Shown here piece after piece: positions 9,325 to 19,171 of a DNA stretch of 64,000 nt. Under the pieces are notes generated by a model. It did no database searches. It saw only the letters and a program-made list of their open reading frames with translations, and was not told the origin of the DNA. The stretch is from Bdellovibrio svalbardensis. GTDB taxonomy: Bacteria; Bdellovibrionota; Bdellovibrionia; Bdellovibrionales; Bdellovibrionaceae. Position 1 is the stretch's first letter; the number at the start of each line of letters is the position of its first letter. The stretch spans positions 532,212 through 596,211 of the forward strand of contig NZ_JANRMI010000004.1 in assembly GCF_029531655.1 (NCBI RefSeq), written 5' to 3'. Made by a program: the position numbers and the translations under genes.

Positions 9325-10119
9325 CTAGTCTAAGAAGTCGGAAAGAGAGATCTTTCCGCGTATCATGACGATCAAACCAGATGTCATGCAAGTGAGAGCC
9401 ACCCCGACACCAATCAGATTGCGGTGGCCTAAACTCAACATCCCCCAAAGAATCAGCAGAGCACTCAAACCGTAAGGTCCCCAGTACATATACTTCTGCC
9501 ATTTAGGACGAGAGAGATCTTTTTCGGATTTAACATACGAATTCTGTGACAGACCCACCATCATCAAACCATTGATTTTGGCAATCATCTGATCACAAAG
9601 GACATCCCCACCCTGCGCAGTTTTGATCTCTTCGTACTTCATAATCGCGAAGCGCAAAGCATCGAGTTCATGGCAGCTGCGGATGAATTCGTCGTGAAGA
9701 TCTTCATTTTCGAAGTTCTCGAGAAGATTCTTCCACTTACGCACCAAGCTGGGCTGAGCACGCAAAGTTGGATCCTGAGGCAGCCCCTCGAGGCGCTCAA
9801 AAATCACGTGGCAAGAATAACACTCCGAAGATTTACGGCCGTTCAAAGCACCACATTTCGGGCAAGATTTCATGTCGGCATGGGCCGTTTGCTCCTGAAT
9901 CGCCTCTTGTTGCTGAGCGGCAAAAGCCTTCTCTGCGGGAGTTTGAATCAAAAAAGCCAGAATTTGCTGAGTTCCGAGAGCATGCTCTTCGGGAGAGTAC
10001 TCAAAACCGAATCGACTGTCGCATGAGATGCACTGAAATACAGGCACTTCATTGAGAATTTCTTCACTCTCAACTTCGTACAACTTAGCGCATGATGGGC
10101 ATCGAACTTTCAATTTCAC
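9325..10119 (-). CDS. zinc-ribbon membrane protein of unknown function
   Basis: 264 residues, function unknown. Residues 6-37 form a zinc ribbon (CPSC ... CISC) like the MJ0042/zinc-finger N-terminal domains of delta-proteobacterial membrane proteins. A second ribbon (CPKCGAL ... CYSCH) lies around 86-105. A helical middle section is followed by two C-terminal membrane helices and a short cytoplasmic tail. The N-terminal domains are therefore probably cytoplasmic. It is divergent from lnt (33 bp) and ends against repeat R2. Confidence 0.8.
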   Translation of the reverse strand: MKLKVRCPSCAKLYEVESEEILNEVPVFQCISCDSRFGFEYSPEEHALGTQQILAFLIQTPAEKAFAAQQQEAIQEQTAHADMKSCPKCGALNGRKSSECYSCHVIFERLEGLPQDPTLRAQPSLVRKWKNLLENFENEDLHDEFIRSCHELDALRFAIMKYEEIKTAQGGDVLCDQMIAKINGLMMVGLSQNSYVKSEKDLSRPKWQKYMYWGPYGLSALLILWGMLSLGHRNLIGVGVALTCMTSGLIVMIRGKISLSDFLD

Positions 10120-10152
10120 GTAGACTCACTCACTCTTTGTGTTACTAATACC

Positions 10153-11781
10153 ATGATGATGAAATGGATACAATTTTTCAAGCATAAAGCCTACGATTTT
10201 CTTCGACTCAATTTTTCTCCTTACGCGCTTCTCTCTGGAATTCTCGTCGGTACCAGTTACATTCCGTTTCCACCTTGGGCTTTGATCTTCTGCTACGCTC
10301 CCCTTTGGATATCTGTCACGAACGAAAAAACTTCTGTGAAGAAAGCGTTCTGGGCCGGATGGCTGACTCAGTTCACTCTGACTTTGATTGGATTTCATTG
10401 GATTGGCTACACTGCTCATGAGTTTGGCCAACTCCCTTGGGCCATTTCAATTGTCGCTTTGCTGCTTTTTTGTGCGCTTATGCACCTGTACGTCCCTGCA
10501 GCAACGGCACTTGCTGTCTGGCTAAAAAATAAACTATCACTTTCGGTAACGGCCACTTTATTTACGATCGCCCTGCTGCATACTCTGCTTGAACGCATTT
10601 GGCCCGTTATTTTTGAATGGCATTTGGGTTACACGCTCTTGTGGGCAAAAATCCCCGCTTATCACTTTGCTGATCTGATTGGATTCCAAGGTCTGTCATC
10701 CCTCGTGCTTATCTTTAACGCATGGGTTGCTTATATCTGGCTACAACAAAGTCACCTCAAGAAAGCGCTCAGCCACTTGGCGGCCTTGGTCGCTCTTTGT
10801 ATCTTGCTCATTCTGGGTGGATCTTTGCACAACAAAAACTGGAACCACTTCGATGGAAAAGTAAACGCCACGATCATCCAAGCCAACATTGGCAACTTGG
10901 AAAAAGTTTACGCGGAACAAGGACGCGGCTACCAAGAGAACATCACTCGCCGCTTTACAAAGCTGTCAAAAGAAGCCTTCTTGAAGTTCCCCAACACCGA
11001 TATCTTTATCTGGCCCGAAACGGCCTTCCCCGACTACCTCGATCAACATCTTTTGGGACGCAAGCACACAAATATTTTAGCTGAAGAGATGGGCCCCATG
11101 GGCCGCCCCCTCATTACTGGTGCTTACTCCAAGGACGCAAAGACTGATATCAAGTTGGATCAATCAACTTATAACGCCCTTTTCCTTGTCGACGCTCAAG
11201 GAAACAATCTTGATAAGCCCTATCGCAAAACAGAGTTGTTGGCTTTTGGTGAATATCTGCCATTGAGCGAAAGATTCCCATTCTTGCTTAAACTCCTTCC
11301 ATTTGTTTCAAATTTTGGACGAGGACATGGCCCCGATGTTATGGCTTGGCAATTCAATGGCGACACCATTCACTGGGGTGGTCAGGTTTGTTATGAAGGT
11401 TTGTATCCAGCCTTCACTCGCGGTCTTGAAGAAAAAGGCGCTGATATTTTGGTGAATGTTACAAATGATTCTTGGTTCGGAGCCCCTTCTGAACCACGCC
11501 AGCATCTTTACATGACCTTGGCTCGCGCCATCGAAGTGCGTCGCCCTTTGATTCGTTCAACGAACACAGGAATCAGCACCGCCATCTTGGCAAATGGTGA
11601 CGTTCAACAAAAATCACCTCTCCATGAGGAATGGTCTGGTGAGTTCGTGATAAAGTATTTAAAAAATGCCCCTTCCACTTTTTATGTGACTACGGGCCAT
11701 TGGGATTGGGCTCTTCTTTCACTCATCCTGCTTGCGATTTTAATTACAGGAGTTTTCAATGCAAGATCTCGTCGTACTTGA
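10153..11781 (+). CDS. lnt: apolipoprotein N-acyltransferase Lnt
   Basis: Inner-membrane enzyme, 542 residues, that N-acylates the lipid-modified cysteine of lipoproteins, the last step of lipoprotein maturation. An N-terminal block of about six membrane helices precedes a carbon-nitrogen hydrolase domain. The triad is Glu289 (WPETAFPD), Lys359 (RKTELLAFGEYLPL) and Cys413 (GGQVCYEG). A final membrane helix ends the protein. Three consecutive ATG codons (10153, 10156, 10159) leave the exact start open. The 3' end overlaps mutS2 by 23 bp. The many lipoproteins in this window are its expected clients. Confidence 0.95.
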   Translation: MMMKWIQFFKHKAYDFLRLNFSPYALLSGILVGTSYIPFPPWALIFCYAPLWISVTNEKTSVKKAFWAGWLTQFTLTLIGFHWIGYTAHEFGQLPWAISIVALLLFCALMHLYVPAATALAVWLKNKLSLSVTATLFTIALLHTLLERIWPVIFEWHLGYTLLWAKIPAYHFADLIGFQGLSSLVLIFNAWVAYIWLQQSHLKKALSHLAALVALCILLILGGSLHNKNWNHFDGKVNATIIQANIGNLEKVYAEQGRGYQENITRRFTKLSKEAFLKFPNTDIFIWPETAFPDYLDQHLLGRKHTNILAEEMGPMGRPLITGAYSKDAKTDIKLDQSTYNALFLVDAQGNNLDKPYRKTELLAFGEYLPLSERFPFLLKLLPFVSNFGRGHGPDVMAWQFNGDTIHWGGQVCYEGLYPAFTRGLEEKGADILVNVTNDSWFGAPSEPRQHLYMTLARAIEVRRPLIRSTNTGISTAILANGDVQQKSPLHEEWSGEFVIKYLKNAPSTFYVTTGHWDWALLSLILLAILITGVFNARSRRT

Positions 11782-14089
11782 TTGGATCGAAATTTTAGAG
11801 AAAATTAAGTCTCACGCAACGAGCGATGCCGGCCGCGAGGCAGTCATGGGAATCAAACCTCACCGCTCCGAAACCGAGGCTTATGCTAGCTTCCATGAGA
11901 TTGCTCATGCGACTGAAGTGCTCAACCAAGGTGTCCGACCTTATATGAGCAGCTTGGATCTCTATTCCACTTGGATTTTACGTCTCAAGAAAAACGCGGT
12001 CCTTAAGACTTTGGAAATCAAAGACGTGCGCAGCTTCTGTCTTGAAGCCTTGGCGCTGAAGGAAGCTTTGCATGAAGTGCAAAACGAATGGGCGCAAACT
12101 ATTTCTAAAAGCTTGATGGATGCCGAGGAACCCGTTTCCGCCATCGATCAAATCATCACTGGTGGCGGCGAGATTCGCTCAGATGCCAGTGAAACTTTGT
12201 ATCGCTTGTTCAAAGAAAAAGAACGCCTGGCCCGGGAAGTTCAACAATCCATGGATCGCCTGGTTAAAGCGCATCAAATGGAAAATGTCATTCAAGACAA
12301 ATACGTCACAACTCGTGACGGGCGCTGGGTGATTCCAGTGCGTTCTGGAATGCAATCGCATCTTCCAGGCGTGATCCACGGATCTTCTCAGTCAAAACAG
12401 ACTGTCTTCGTTGAACCACAAGCAGTTATCCCAAACAACAATCGTTTGCGCCAAATTGAAGTTGAAATCGAAGACGAAATTGAAAGACTTTTAACGGAAC
12501 TTTCAAAATATCTTTCATCAAAATCCACAGACATTGAAAGCACTCGTCTTTTAATGGAAGAGTGTGACGTGCGCTTCGCCCAGGCTCAGTTCGCCAATCA
12601 GGTAAACGCTCAACCGATCGAGTTTTCAACTGACAGCATGGAGCTGATCGAAGTTCGCCATCCTTTGTTGCAATTGGCAGGAAAAAAAGTCGTTTCGAAC
12701 ACCGTGCTCTTGGACGGTCATAAAAGCATTCTTCTTCTCAGCGGTCCCAATGCCGGTGGTAAAACCGTTTTGCTAAAGTCGATTGGACTTGCCGCCCAGA
12801 TGGCGCGCTGTGGACTTCCGATTTGCGCAAGTGAAACTTCCAAGATTCCTTTCTTTAAAGACATCCTTATCGGCATCGGCGATGCCCAAAGTGTGGATGA
12901 GGAACTCAGTACCTTCGCAGCACATCTAAAAATCCTGGGCAAAGCGGCTTCAGTCAAAGGGCATCAGAACCTAATCTTGATTGACGAAATCTGCGGCTCG
13001 ACGGACCCCGAAGAAGGCAGCGCCCTTGCAAGAAGCTTCATTGAAACATTTTCGACCAATGACATCTTTGGCGTAATCACTTCTCACTTAGGACCATTGA
13101 AGTCGGGCTGGGAAGATGACAGCCGCGTCTTGAATGGCAGCCTTGAGTACGATCCCAAAACAGGCCGCCCGACTTATCAGTTTATCGCTGGTATTCCTGG
13201 CGACTCTTTGGCAATTCAAACGGCGAAACGTGTTGGCGTTGCTCAAAGCATCGTCCAAAGAGCCATGGACATCCTGGCTCCTGCGACTCGCGCCCGACTG
13301 GAAGGACTTGAGCAAATCGAACGCCTGAAAGCCGACATCTCTGTGTTGCAGGATAATCTGCGCAAAGAAACTAAGAAAGCGGTCGAAACAAAAAAGAAAT
13401 ACGAAGGCCTGCTCGAACAGTTCAATAAAGACAAAGATGAGTGGTTGCAGCGAACTTTGAAAAAAGCCGAGCGCAAAGTCGAAGAGGCCATTGCACAAGC
13501 TAAGGTCACAGAAACTTTCAAACGCCACACGGCCCTTCAGGAGATTAAGTATAATCTTCCGGAAATCGTAAAAGCCAAGCCGATCACTCAGCCGGGAGCT
13601 CCGGAGACGGCGCAGGAGTTTGCAAAGAAATTCCCGCCAGGTTCAAAAGTTTTTGTACAAACCTTGAACCAAGACGGCATCGTACAATCCACGCCGAACA
13701 GCAAAGGCGAAGTGATGATCTTGTCTGGCTCGATCCGTCTGCAACTGCATTGGCAGGATCTGCGACCTCCTGGAAAACCGCAAAACCCGACGTCGCAATT
13801 GGTGCGCCAAAGCTCCAACGTCACCGTTGCATTAGCGGATGAAGATCGAACTCTCGATCTGCGCGGGAAAACCGTCGAAGATGCCCTGTCTGATTTGGAA
13901 GTGGCATTGGATAAAGCCTCAACGGCTCGAGAAGATCGTATGAAGATCATTCATGGGCATGGAACCGAGGCTTTGAAAAAAGCGGTGCGCACTTATTTAT
14001 CTAGATCGATGTATGTAAAGAAATGGAAAGCAGGATCTCCGGAGGGTGGTGGCGATGGCATCACCTGGGTCGAGCTCGGCGAACTCTAA
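11759..14089 (+). CDS. mutS2: MutS2-type DNA-binding ATPase
   Basis: MutS2 family protein, 776 residues. It has the MutS core and clamp region (about 1-310), then the ABC-type ATPase with Walker A GPNAGGKT (329-336) and Walker B LILIDEICGSTDP. A long charged coiled coil follows (about 520-610), then a KOW-like small beta domain (about 630-675), and a C-terminal Smr nuclease domain (about 697-776: LDLRGKT, HGHGTEALK). It lacks the MutS mismatch-recognition domain. MutS2 proteins suppress recombination or rescue collided ribosomes (family knowledge). Its start lies inside the end of lnt, after ACAGGAG. Confidence 0.92.
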   Translation: MQDLVVLDWIEILEKIKSHATSDAGREAVMGIKPHRSETEAYASFHEIAHATEVLNQGVRPYMSSLDLYSTWILRLKKNAVLKTLEIKDVRSFCLEALALKEALHEVQNEWAQTISKSLMDAEEPVSAIDQIITGGGEIRSDASETLYRLFKEKERLAREVQQSMDRLVKAHQMENVIQDKYVTTRDGRWVIPVRSGMQSHLPGVIHGSSQSKQTVFVEPQAVIPNNNRLRQIEVEIEDEIERLLTELSKYLSSKSTDIESTRLLMEECDVRFAQAQFANQVNAQPIEFSTDSMELIEVRHPLLQLAGKKVVSNTVLLDGHKSILLLSGPNAGGKTVLLKSIGLAAQMARCGLPICASETSKIPFFKDILIGIGDAQSVDEELSTFAAHLKILGKAASVKGHQNLILIDEICGSTDPEEGSALARSFIETFSTNDIFGVITSHLGPLKSGWEDDSRVLNGSLEYDPKTGRPTYQFIAGIPGDSLAIQTAKRVGVAQSIVQRAMDILAPATRARLEGLEQIERLKADISVLQDNLRKETKKAVETKKKYEGLLEQFNKDKDEWLQRTLKKAERKVEEAIAQAKVTETFKRHTALQEIKYNLPEIVKAKPITQPGAPETAQEFAKKFPPGSKVFVQTLNQDGIVQSTPNSKGEVMILSGSIRLQLHWQDLRPPGKPQNPTSQLVRQSSNVTVALADEDRTLDLRGKTVEDALSDLEVALDKASTAREDRMKIIHGHGTEALKKAVRTYLSRSMYVKKWKAGSPEGGGDGITWVELGEL

Positions 14090-14101
14090 GGCGGATTTTT
14101 T

Positions 14102-15547
14102 ATGCAAGCAGTTCACTATGAAGTTGCAAGCTGGTTTCTCAGCAAGTCACTGGCATTGTCTTACTTCATTGCTTTTCTGTCTCTGCTTCCCCAAGTTCTG
14201 GGACTGTACGGAAGACAGGGCATTCTTTCGATCGATCATCTCTTGTATTTGCTGGATTCCGAAATGGGTTCGGAGCGTTTTTTTCATATGCCCTCCTTAT
14301 TTTGGATCCTATCCAGCGACTCGGCCATTCGCTTCGTTTGCTTCCTTGGAATGTTCGCCGCGTCTTTGGCATTTTTAGGATTCAGCCAAAGCTGGATGTT
14401 TCTCATTTGCTGGCTTTGCTATCTTTCCTTCGTCAGTTGCGGGCAGAACTTTTTGTCATATCAATGGGACAGTCTGCTTTTGGAGTTTGGTTTCCTCGGC
14501 CTATTCATGGCACCTTGGCGATTTGAGTGGGTTCCTTTTGGGGCCCATGTTTTAAACCCCATCATCTTGGTTTTGTGCTGGTTGCTGCTGTTTAAGCTGA
14601 TGCTGTCTTCAGGTGTCGTGAAACTGACACACAAAGATGCGAGTTGGAAAAATCTGACGGCTCTGACATACCACTACTGGACTCAACCCCTGCCCAATCC
14701 AATTGCATATTTCCTTCACAAGGCTCCCGCGCTCTTTCAAAAACTCAGTACACTTGTGATGTTTTCTATTGAGCTTATTGTTCCCGTATTTATTTTCATC
14801 ACGGGAACACCACAGGCCGTGGCTGCCTGGCTTTTAATTCTACTTCAAATTCTCATTATTCTTTCTGGCAACTTTGCTTTCTTCAATGTCATTACAATCG
14901 GTCTTTGCTTGGGAGTGATCCCAGATCCTTTCTGGAAGATTTCAGTTTCAAAATGGATTATCGCCTCCGCTTTCCCGACTGAAATAGCCTTGCTGGCTTT
15001 TATACTTTTGGTGCCAGCTGCCTATTTCTGGGTCTACAAAACCATTTTCGAAAAAAGTAAAACATTAGACTTTCTGCTCCCTTATATGCGCTTCCTTTAT
15101 CCTTTTCGCATTTCCAATCCCTACGGGCTTTTTGCGGTGATGACAAAGAACCGCCCAGAGTTGGTAATTGAGGGCAGCAACGACGGATTGCACTGGCAAG
15201 AGTATGAGTTCAGGTTCAAACCGGCCTCTGTCACGAAGATGCCGTCCGTGGTGGCGCCCCATCAGCCTCGTCTAGACTGGCAATTGTGGTTTGCATCTTT
15301 GGAAAGTTTCGGTGAAAATTTGTGGCTGCAGAACCTGATTGCCAGGATGTTTGCAGAGTCCCGAGAAGTTCAAAGTTTGTTGGGCACAGATCCTTTTGGC
15401 GGCAAATCTCCAAAATTTCTGCGCATACTCAAGTACGAATACACTTTCAGTGACCTGCAAACTCTACGTAAAAAAGGTCAATGGTGGGAACGCCGATTTG
15501 TAGAAGTTTATAGTCCAACTTTTGAAAGAGATGAATTCGTTGCATGA
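14102..15547 (+). CDS. lipase maturation factor (LMF1) family membrane protein
   Basis: 481 residues with 9-10 predicted membrane helices, matching the LMF1 family (PF06762). The family blocks are present: LFKLMLSSGVVKLT, the ALTYHYWTQPLPNP motif, SGNFAFFNVITIGLC, and a soluble C-terminal domain (about 330-481) with EGSNDGLHWQEYEF and APHQPRLDWQLWFASL. In vertebrates LMF1 folds lipases in the ER; bacterial members have unknown roles, perhaps folding of exported enzymes. It lies 12 bp after mutS2, and its stop overlaps the next kinase start by 4 bp. Confidence 0.88.
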   Translation: MQAVHYEVASWFLSKSLALSYFIAFLSLLPQVLGLYGRQGILSIDHLLYLLDSEMGSERFFHMPSLFWILSSDSAIRFVCFLGMFAASLAFLGFSQSWMFLICWLCYLSFVSCGQNFLSYQWDSLLLEFGFLGLFMAPWRFEWVPFGAHVLNPIILVLCWLLLFKLMLSSGVVKLTHKDASWKNLTALTYHYWTQPLPNPIAYFLHKAPALFQKLSTLVMFSIELIVPVFIFITGTPQAVAAWLLILLQILIILSGNFAFFNVITIGLCLGVIPDPFWKISVSKWIIASAFPTEIALLAFILLVPAAYFWVYKTIFEKSKTLDFLLPYMRFLYPFRISNPYGLFAVMTKNRPELVIEGSNDGLHWQEYEFRFKPASVTKMPSVVAPHQPRLDWQLWFASLESFGENLWLQNLIARMFAESREVQSLLGTDPFGGKSPKFLRILKYEYTFSDLQTLRKKGQWWERRFVEVYSPTFERDEFVA

Positions 15548-16983
15548 TCGCAGATCAACAGCCGCTGTTTGATTCCAATATCGAGATGAGTGGAGAGTTC
15601 GGGCGCGATTGGACACCTGTATCTCTGAACGGACCGTGGTCTGAAGTGTTTGGTTGGAGTCTCGAGGAGCTTCTACAGACTCCATTTTACAAACTCATTC
15701 ACGCCGAAGATTTGCAAAAAACAGTTGAACTGGGCGCATACACCTTCACAACTCCCCACCCGATCTCTATTGAAAATCGCATTCGCTGCAAGAATGGTCA
15801 CTATAGAGAAATTCTCTGGGATATCTTTGTCACACCAGGCACCGATAAGGTTTTAGTTTATATTCGCGACATTACAAAGCTCAAGGTTGAGAGATTCCTA
15901 GCTCAGAAGTCCCAGCAAGTCGCTCACATCGGCAGTTGGTCATTGGATTACAGTGATTTACAAGTTTGTTGGACTGAAGAAACATATCGCATTTTCGGAG
16001 TTCATCCAGATACGTTCACTCCAGATTTTAAAAATGTTTTTTCTTTCTACAGCCCTGAAGACGTCGAGGAACTTAGACTCTACTATAACACCTTACCCGA
16101 ATCAGCCCGGGAATCAGATCGCGAAATTCAAATTTTCAAACCCAACGGTGAAACGGCCTTCATTCGTCTTACCGCCCGAGTTCTCAAAAATAATGGCGTG
16201 AATGTTTATCTCTTTGGAACAGTTCAAGACATTTCTGCCGAAAGAGAAGTCAAGCGACGCCTGGTTCAGGCGAAGGAAGAAGCCGAGCTTGCGAGTAAAA
16301 TCAAAACGGACTTTCTGGCAAACATCAGCCATGAAATACGTACTCCGATGAACTCCATCATCGGCATGGTGGACATACTGAGTGAAACATCTCTGACCGA
16401 GGAACAACGTCAATACGCGGATGTTCTTTCACGAGCTTCTGAAAATCTACTGCGCATCTTGAATGACGTTTTGGACTTGGCAAAACTTGAAGCGAACCAG
16501 TTAAGATTTGAGAACATCGCTTTTAATGTTCATGATGTTATCTATCGTTCTGTTGAGCTGGTGAAACATAGAATCGAGAATAAAAAATTAAATCTCGAAG
16601 TTAACATTGAGCCTTCAGTGAATACTATTATCTACGGAGATCCAGCACGCATTGAGCAGGTGTTTAACAACCTCCTTGCCAACGCCGTCAAATTCACTGA
16701 ACAAGGTACAATTCAAATTCATGCTCACAAAAGCAATCAACCGCAATTTATTGCCTTCAAAGTTATAGACACCGGAATCGGCATTCCTCCTGAAAGTATT
16801 CCTCATCTGTTCCGACGCTTCTATCAAGTCGATTCATCCATCTCACGAAGATACGGTGGCACCGGTTTGGGTCTAAGCATCTGCAAGGAAATTATTGAAC
16901 GTATGGGAGGAAAGATTGAAGTGAACAGCGTCGAAGGACAAGGATCTTCATTCAATGTTCTGATTCCACTTTCTGTCCGCTGA
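15544..16983 (+). CDS. PAS-PAS sensor histidine kinase
   Basis: Soluble hybrid-free histidine kinase, 479 residues, with no membrane segment. PAS 1 is at about 15-115 and PAS 2 at about 125-230. HisKA follows with phospho-acceptor His263 in [15 protein letters not shown]. The HATPase domain shows N-box [11 protein letters not shown]1 [10 protein letters not shown] and G2 [13 protein letters not shown]. It has no receiver domain, and no response regulator gene lies nearby. Its ATG overlaps the LMF stop by 4 bp, so both are probably made from one mRNA. The signal is unknown. Confidence 0.92.
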   Translation: MIADQQPLFDSNIEMSGEFGRDWTPVSLNGPWSEVFGWSLEELLQTPFYKLIHAEDLQKTVELGAYTFTTPHPISIENRIRCKNGHYREILWDIFVTPGTDKVLVYIRDITKLKVERFLAQKSQQVAHIGSWSLDYSDLQVCWTEETYRIFGVHPDTFTPDFKNVFSFYSPEDVEELRLYYNTLPESARESDREIQIFKPNGETAFIRLTARVLKNNGVNVYLFGTVQDISAEREVKRRLVQAKEEAELASKIKTDFLANISHEIRTPMNSIIGMVDILSETSLTEEQRQYADVLSRASENLLRILNDVLDLAKLEANQLRFENIAFNVHDVIYRSVELVKHRIENKKLNLEVNIEPSVNTIIYGDPARIEQVFNNLLANAVKFTEQGTIQIHAHKSNQPQFIAFKVIDTGIGIPPESIPHLFRRFYQVDSSISRRYGGTGLGLSICKEIIERMGGKIEVNSVEGQGSSFNVLIPLSVR

Positions 16984-17015
16984 ATCCTGAATGACACCTT
17001 TTTAACGTCTTCTGT

Positions 17016-17115
17016 TCACTCTGTCGACGGACCAGAGTGAGAACGTTTCAGAGCGGGATTTTCAAGCACTCTAAGTTGTCAATATCACGGAATATTTTCA
17101 ACTGCCTCAGAGTGA
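17016..17115. promoter_or_regulatory. three CAGAGTGA boxes upstream of the 17161 lipoprotein gene
   Basis: CAGAGTGA occurs inverted at 17016-17023 and direct at 17033-17040, forming an 8-bp perfect palindrome with a 9-base loop, and again at 17108-17115. No T-run follows, so it is not a terminator. It may be an operator cluster. Confidence 0.35.
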
Positions 17116-17160
17116 AATATGGCACCACCCTTGCTTTATAGATTGGCATCAGGGGGCTTT

Positions 17161-17916
17161 ATGACAAATGCAAATCTTCTAAAAACAGTTTTGATTCTAA
17201 GTTTGGCAGCGATGATGACAGCTTGTGGTTCTAACCAACAAGCTAGCGGAACGAATGATCTTTCAAGTCGTTCCAATACAACATCAGGAACAGATGCTGC
17301 AAATAAAGCCGTTGCTTCATGCAACCAAGGTTCTGGTTCTGGCATTGGTGTAAAACTTAAATCTTACACAAACGCTGCGGGTGCTTTGGACATGAGCTAT
17401 GTTTGGGTAAAGATGGCAACTCTTCCATCTGGCTTTTCATCCAACACCAGTTCAATTTCATTTTTCAAATGGTTGGGAAATCCAACAGGTTCTACTTACC
17501 TGGATCCGGCAAAATTGAACTTCGTAATCCAAGATCCAACAACAGGTCAGTACCTTCTTTCAACTTGGACAACATCTTTGAAATGGTCTGATGTATCAAC
17601 AACAGCACAAAGCATCGGCATCACCGATGCACAAACTTTCTTTAACCGCGTTAACATCCTCGTATACCTTAACGATGCTCAAGGTGCTTACGATGTGTTG
17701 AAAGTGGCAAGCTACACAAGTTCTTCAACTGCAGTGGCTTCTCAAATGGACATCTTACTTCCACCGTACTCTGCAAACCCTGCTGCTTACGCTACGGAAG
17801 CTGATGGTTCTGCTCGCAACAGCGCTCTTCAAAGCCTGCACCCTTTCAAATCAATGACCAGCCAAGGTTGGACAACGGCCCAATACCAATCAATGGCGCA
17901 ATCATTCTGCTTCTAA
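17161..17916 (+). CDS. lipoprotein of unknown function
   Basis: 251-residue lipoprotein starting at the ATG at 17161 behind CAGGGGGC; an upstream in-frame ATG at 17119 would bury the signal peptide. The signal ends at MTAC (Cys20 of this start). The mature part begins with a Ser/Asn/Thr-rich linker and continues as a beta-rich domain with many Thr/Ser/Ala residues (about 60-250), ending in Cys. No known family is recognised. Probably on the periplasmic or outer surface. Followed by a good terminator. Confidence 0.8.
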   Translation: MTNANLLKTVLILSLAAMMTACGSNQQASGTNDLSSRSNTTSGTDAANKAVASCNQGSGSGIGVKLKSYTNAAGALDMSYVWVKMATLPSGFSSNTSSISFFKWLGNPTGSTYLDPAKLNFVIQDPTTGQYLLSTWTTSLKWSDVSTTAQSIGITDAQTFFNRVNILVYLNDAQGAYDVLKVASYTSSSTAVASQMDILLPPYSANPAAYATEADGSARNSALQSLHPFKSMTSQGWTTAQYQSMAQSFCF

Positions 17917-17944
17917 TTTAAGAATAAACTTTAAAGATACAAAG

Positions 17945-17981
17945 AACGTCTTCCCCCACCCTGAGGAAGACGTTTTTCGTT
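17945..17981 (+). terminator. terminator of the 17161 lipoprotein gene
   Basis: AACGTCTTCC / GGAAGACGTT stem with a 10-base loop, then TTTCGTTTT. It separates convergent genes. Confidence 0.85.
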
Positions 17982-17993
17982 TTAAGGACCAGA

Positions 17994-19148
17994 TTATTCA
18001 GCCGAAGGCTTTCTTTCAAAAAAGTATTCAAAGGTATTTGTAAGAAGGAACGACAATAACAAAAACAACGGACCGAGATAAAGCGCATTGGAAATTCCGG
18101 CGCTATCAGTAATTTTTCCAACTAACAAGTGCATCACCACCAACATCACCGAATCCGTCGTCATCATATAAGACACGGCCGCATCCAAATCATGGGGAAA
18201 CTTTGAAGAGATCCACGAAATCGACATAGGATAAAACGGAGCCACGGTAAAGCCCACACCCGCCAAAAAAAGAGGATGCACGTTAATACCCAAAAGAATC
18301 ATCACCGCCGACGAAGCCGCTGAGATAGACAGTTGATTACGAATGCTGGTTGGAAACCGCACAATTGCAAACATCGTTCTTCCGATAAGCATGCAGACAA
18401 AGAAATAAGTTACGTAGAGACTTGACTGCTCCATGTCGTAATTCCAAGCCCTGCGCATATACAAAGCCAAGCGTGAGGAAATCATGATCTCAGCCGCCAC
18501 ACAGAAACTGACCATCAAGGCCAAAAACAACTGTGGCTTCAAATTCATTTTGCGATTTCTATGGTGATGTTCGCGAGAGTGTTCGGATTTCTTATGAAGA
18601 TCCTTATGACTGGAGTGAAAAGAATAAAAAAGCAAACCCAGTGGTGCAATCGTCGCGACCACAAAGGTCCAACGCCAACTGCCCGTCAGCCACTCAATTC
18701 CCGCCGCCAGTAAGGGCGATAGCAAACTGGCAACTCCATACATTGCATGCAAGCCGGCCAAAAGTTGTTGCTTCTTTTCTGAACTGGATCCCAAGGGAAC
18801 AAGAACGTTGGGAATAAGACCCACGATCCCCAAACTCAAGCCGAAGAAAAAGCTAAAGACCAAGAAAAACCAAAAATTCAGCGAGGCCGCCATGCCGAGC
18901 ATTGAAATAATCAAAGCAATGGCTCCGCCCTGAAGAACAAAGCGACGGTCATACCGACGCAACAAATGCCGCGCCAGATAGCTGGAAATAAATCCAGAGA
19001 TCGAGCTTAAGGCATACATCCACGATCCCATGGAGTCGCTGATAGCAAATGCTTTTAGAATTTCTGGAAACAAAGGCCCGCGGACATTGTCACACAGGCC
19101 AAAGACGAAAAGACTGAAATAAGAAATAAAAATGTAAGGCCAAATCAT
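17994..19148 (-). CDS. major facilitator superfamily transporter
   Basis: 384 residues with 12 predicted membrane helices in two six-helix halves. The halves are joined by a His/Lys-rich loop (about 183-200, KKSEHSREHHHRNRK). The N-half has an MFS motif A-like RHLLRRYDRRF loop between helices 2 and 3. The substrate cannot be read from the sequence; the His-rich loop could bind metal. It lies 23 bp downstream of the 19172 gene, possibly in one transcript. Confidence 0.85.
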   Translation of the reverse strand: MIWPYIFISYFSLFVFGLCDNVRGPLFPEILKAFAISDSMGSWMYALSSISGFISSYLARHLLRRYDRRFVLQGGAIALIISMLGMAASLNFWFFLVFSFFFGLSLGIVGLIPNVLVPLGSSSEKKQQLLAGLHAMYGVASLLSPLLAAGIEWLTGSWRWTFVVATIAPLGLLFYSFHSSHKDLHKKSEHSREHHHRNRKMNLKPQLFLALMVSFCVAAEIMISSRLALYMRRAWNYDMEQSSLYVTYFFVCMLIGRTMFAIVRFPTSIRNQLSISAASSAVMILLGINVHPLFLAGVGFTVAPFYPMSISWISSKFPHDLDAAVSYMMTTDSVMLVVMHLLVGKITDSAGISNALYLGPLFLLLSFLLTNTFEYFFERKPSAE

Positions 19149-19171
19149 TTAGCAGATCGATTGCAATATCA

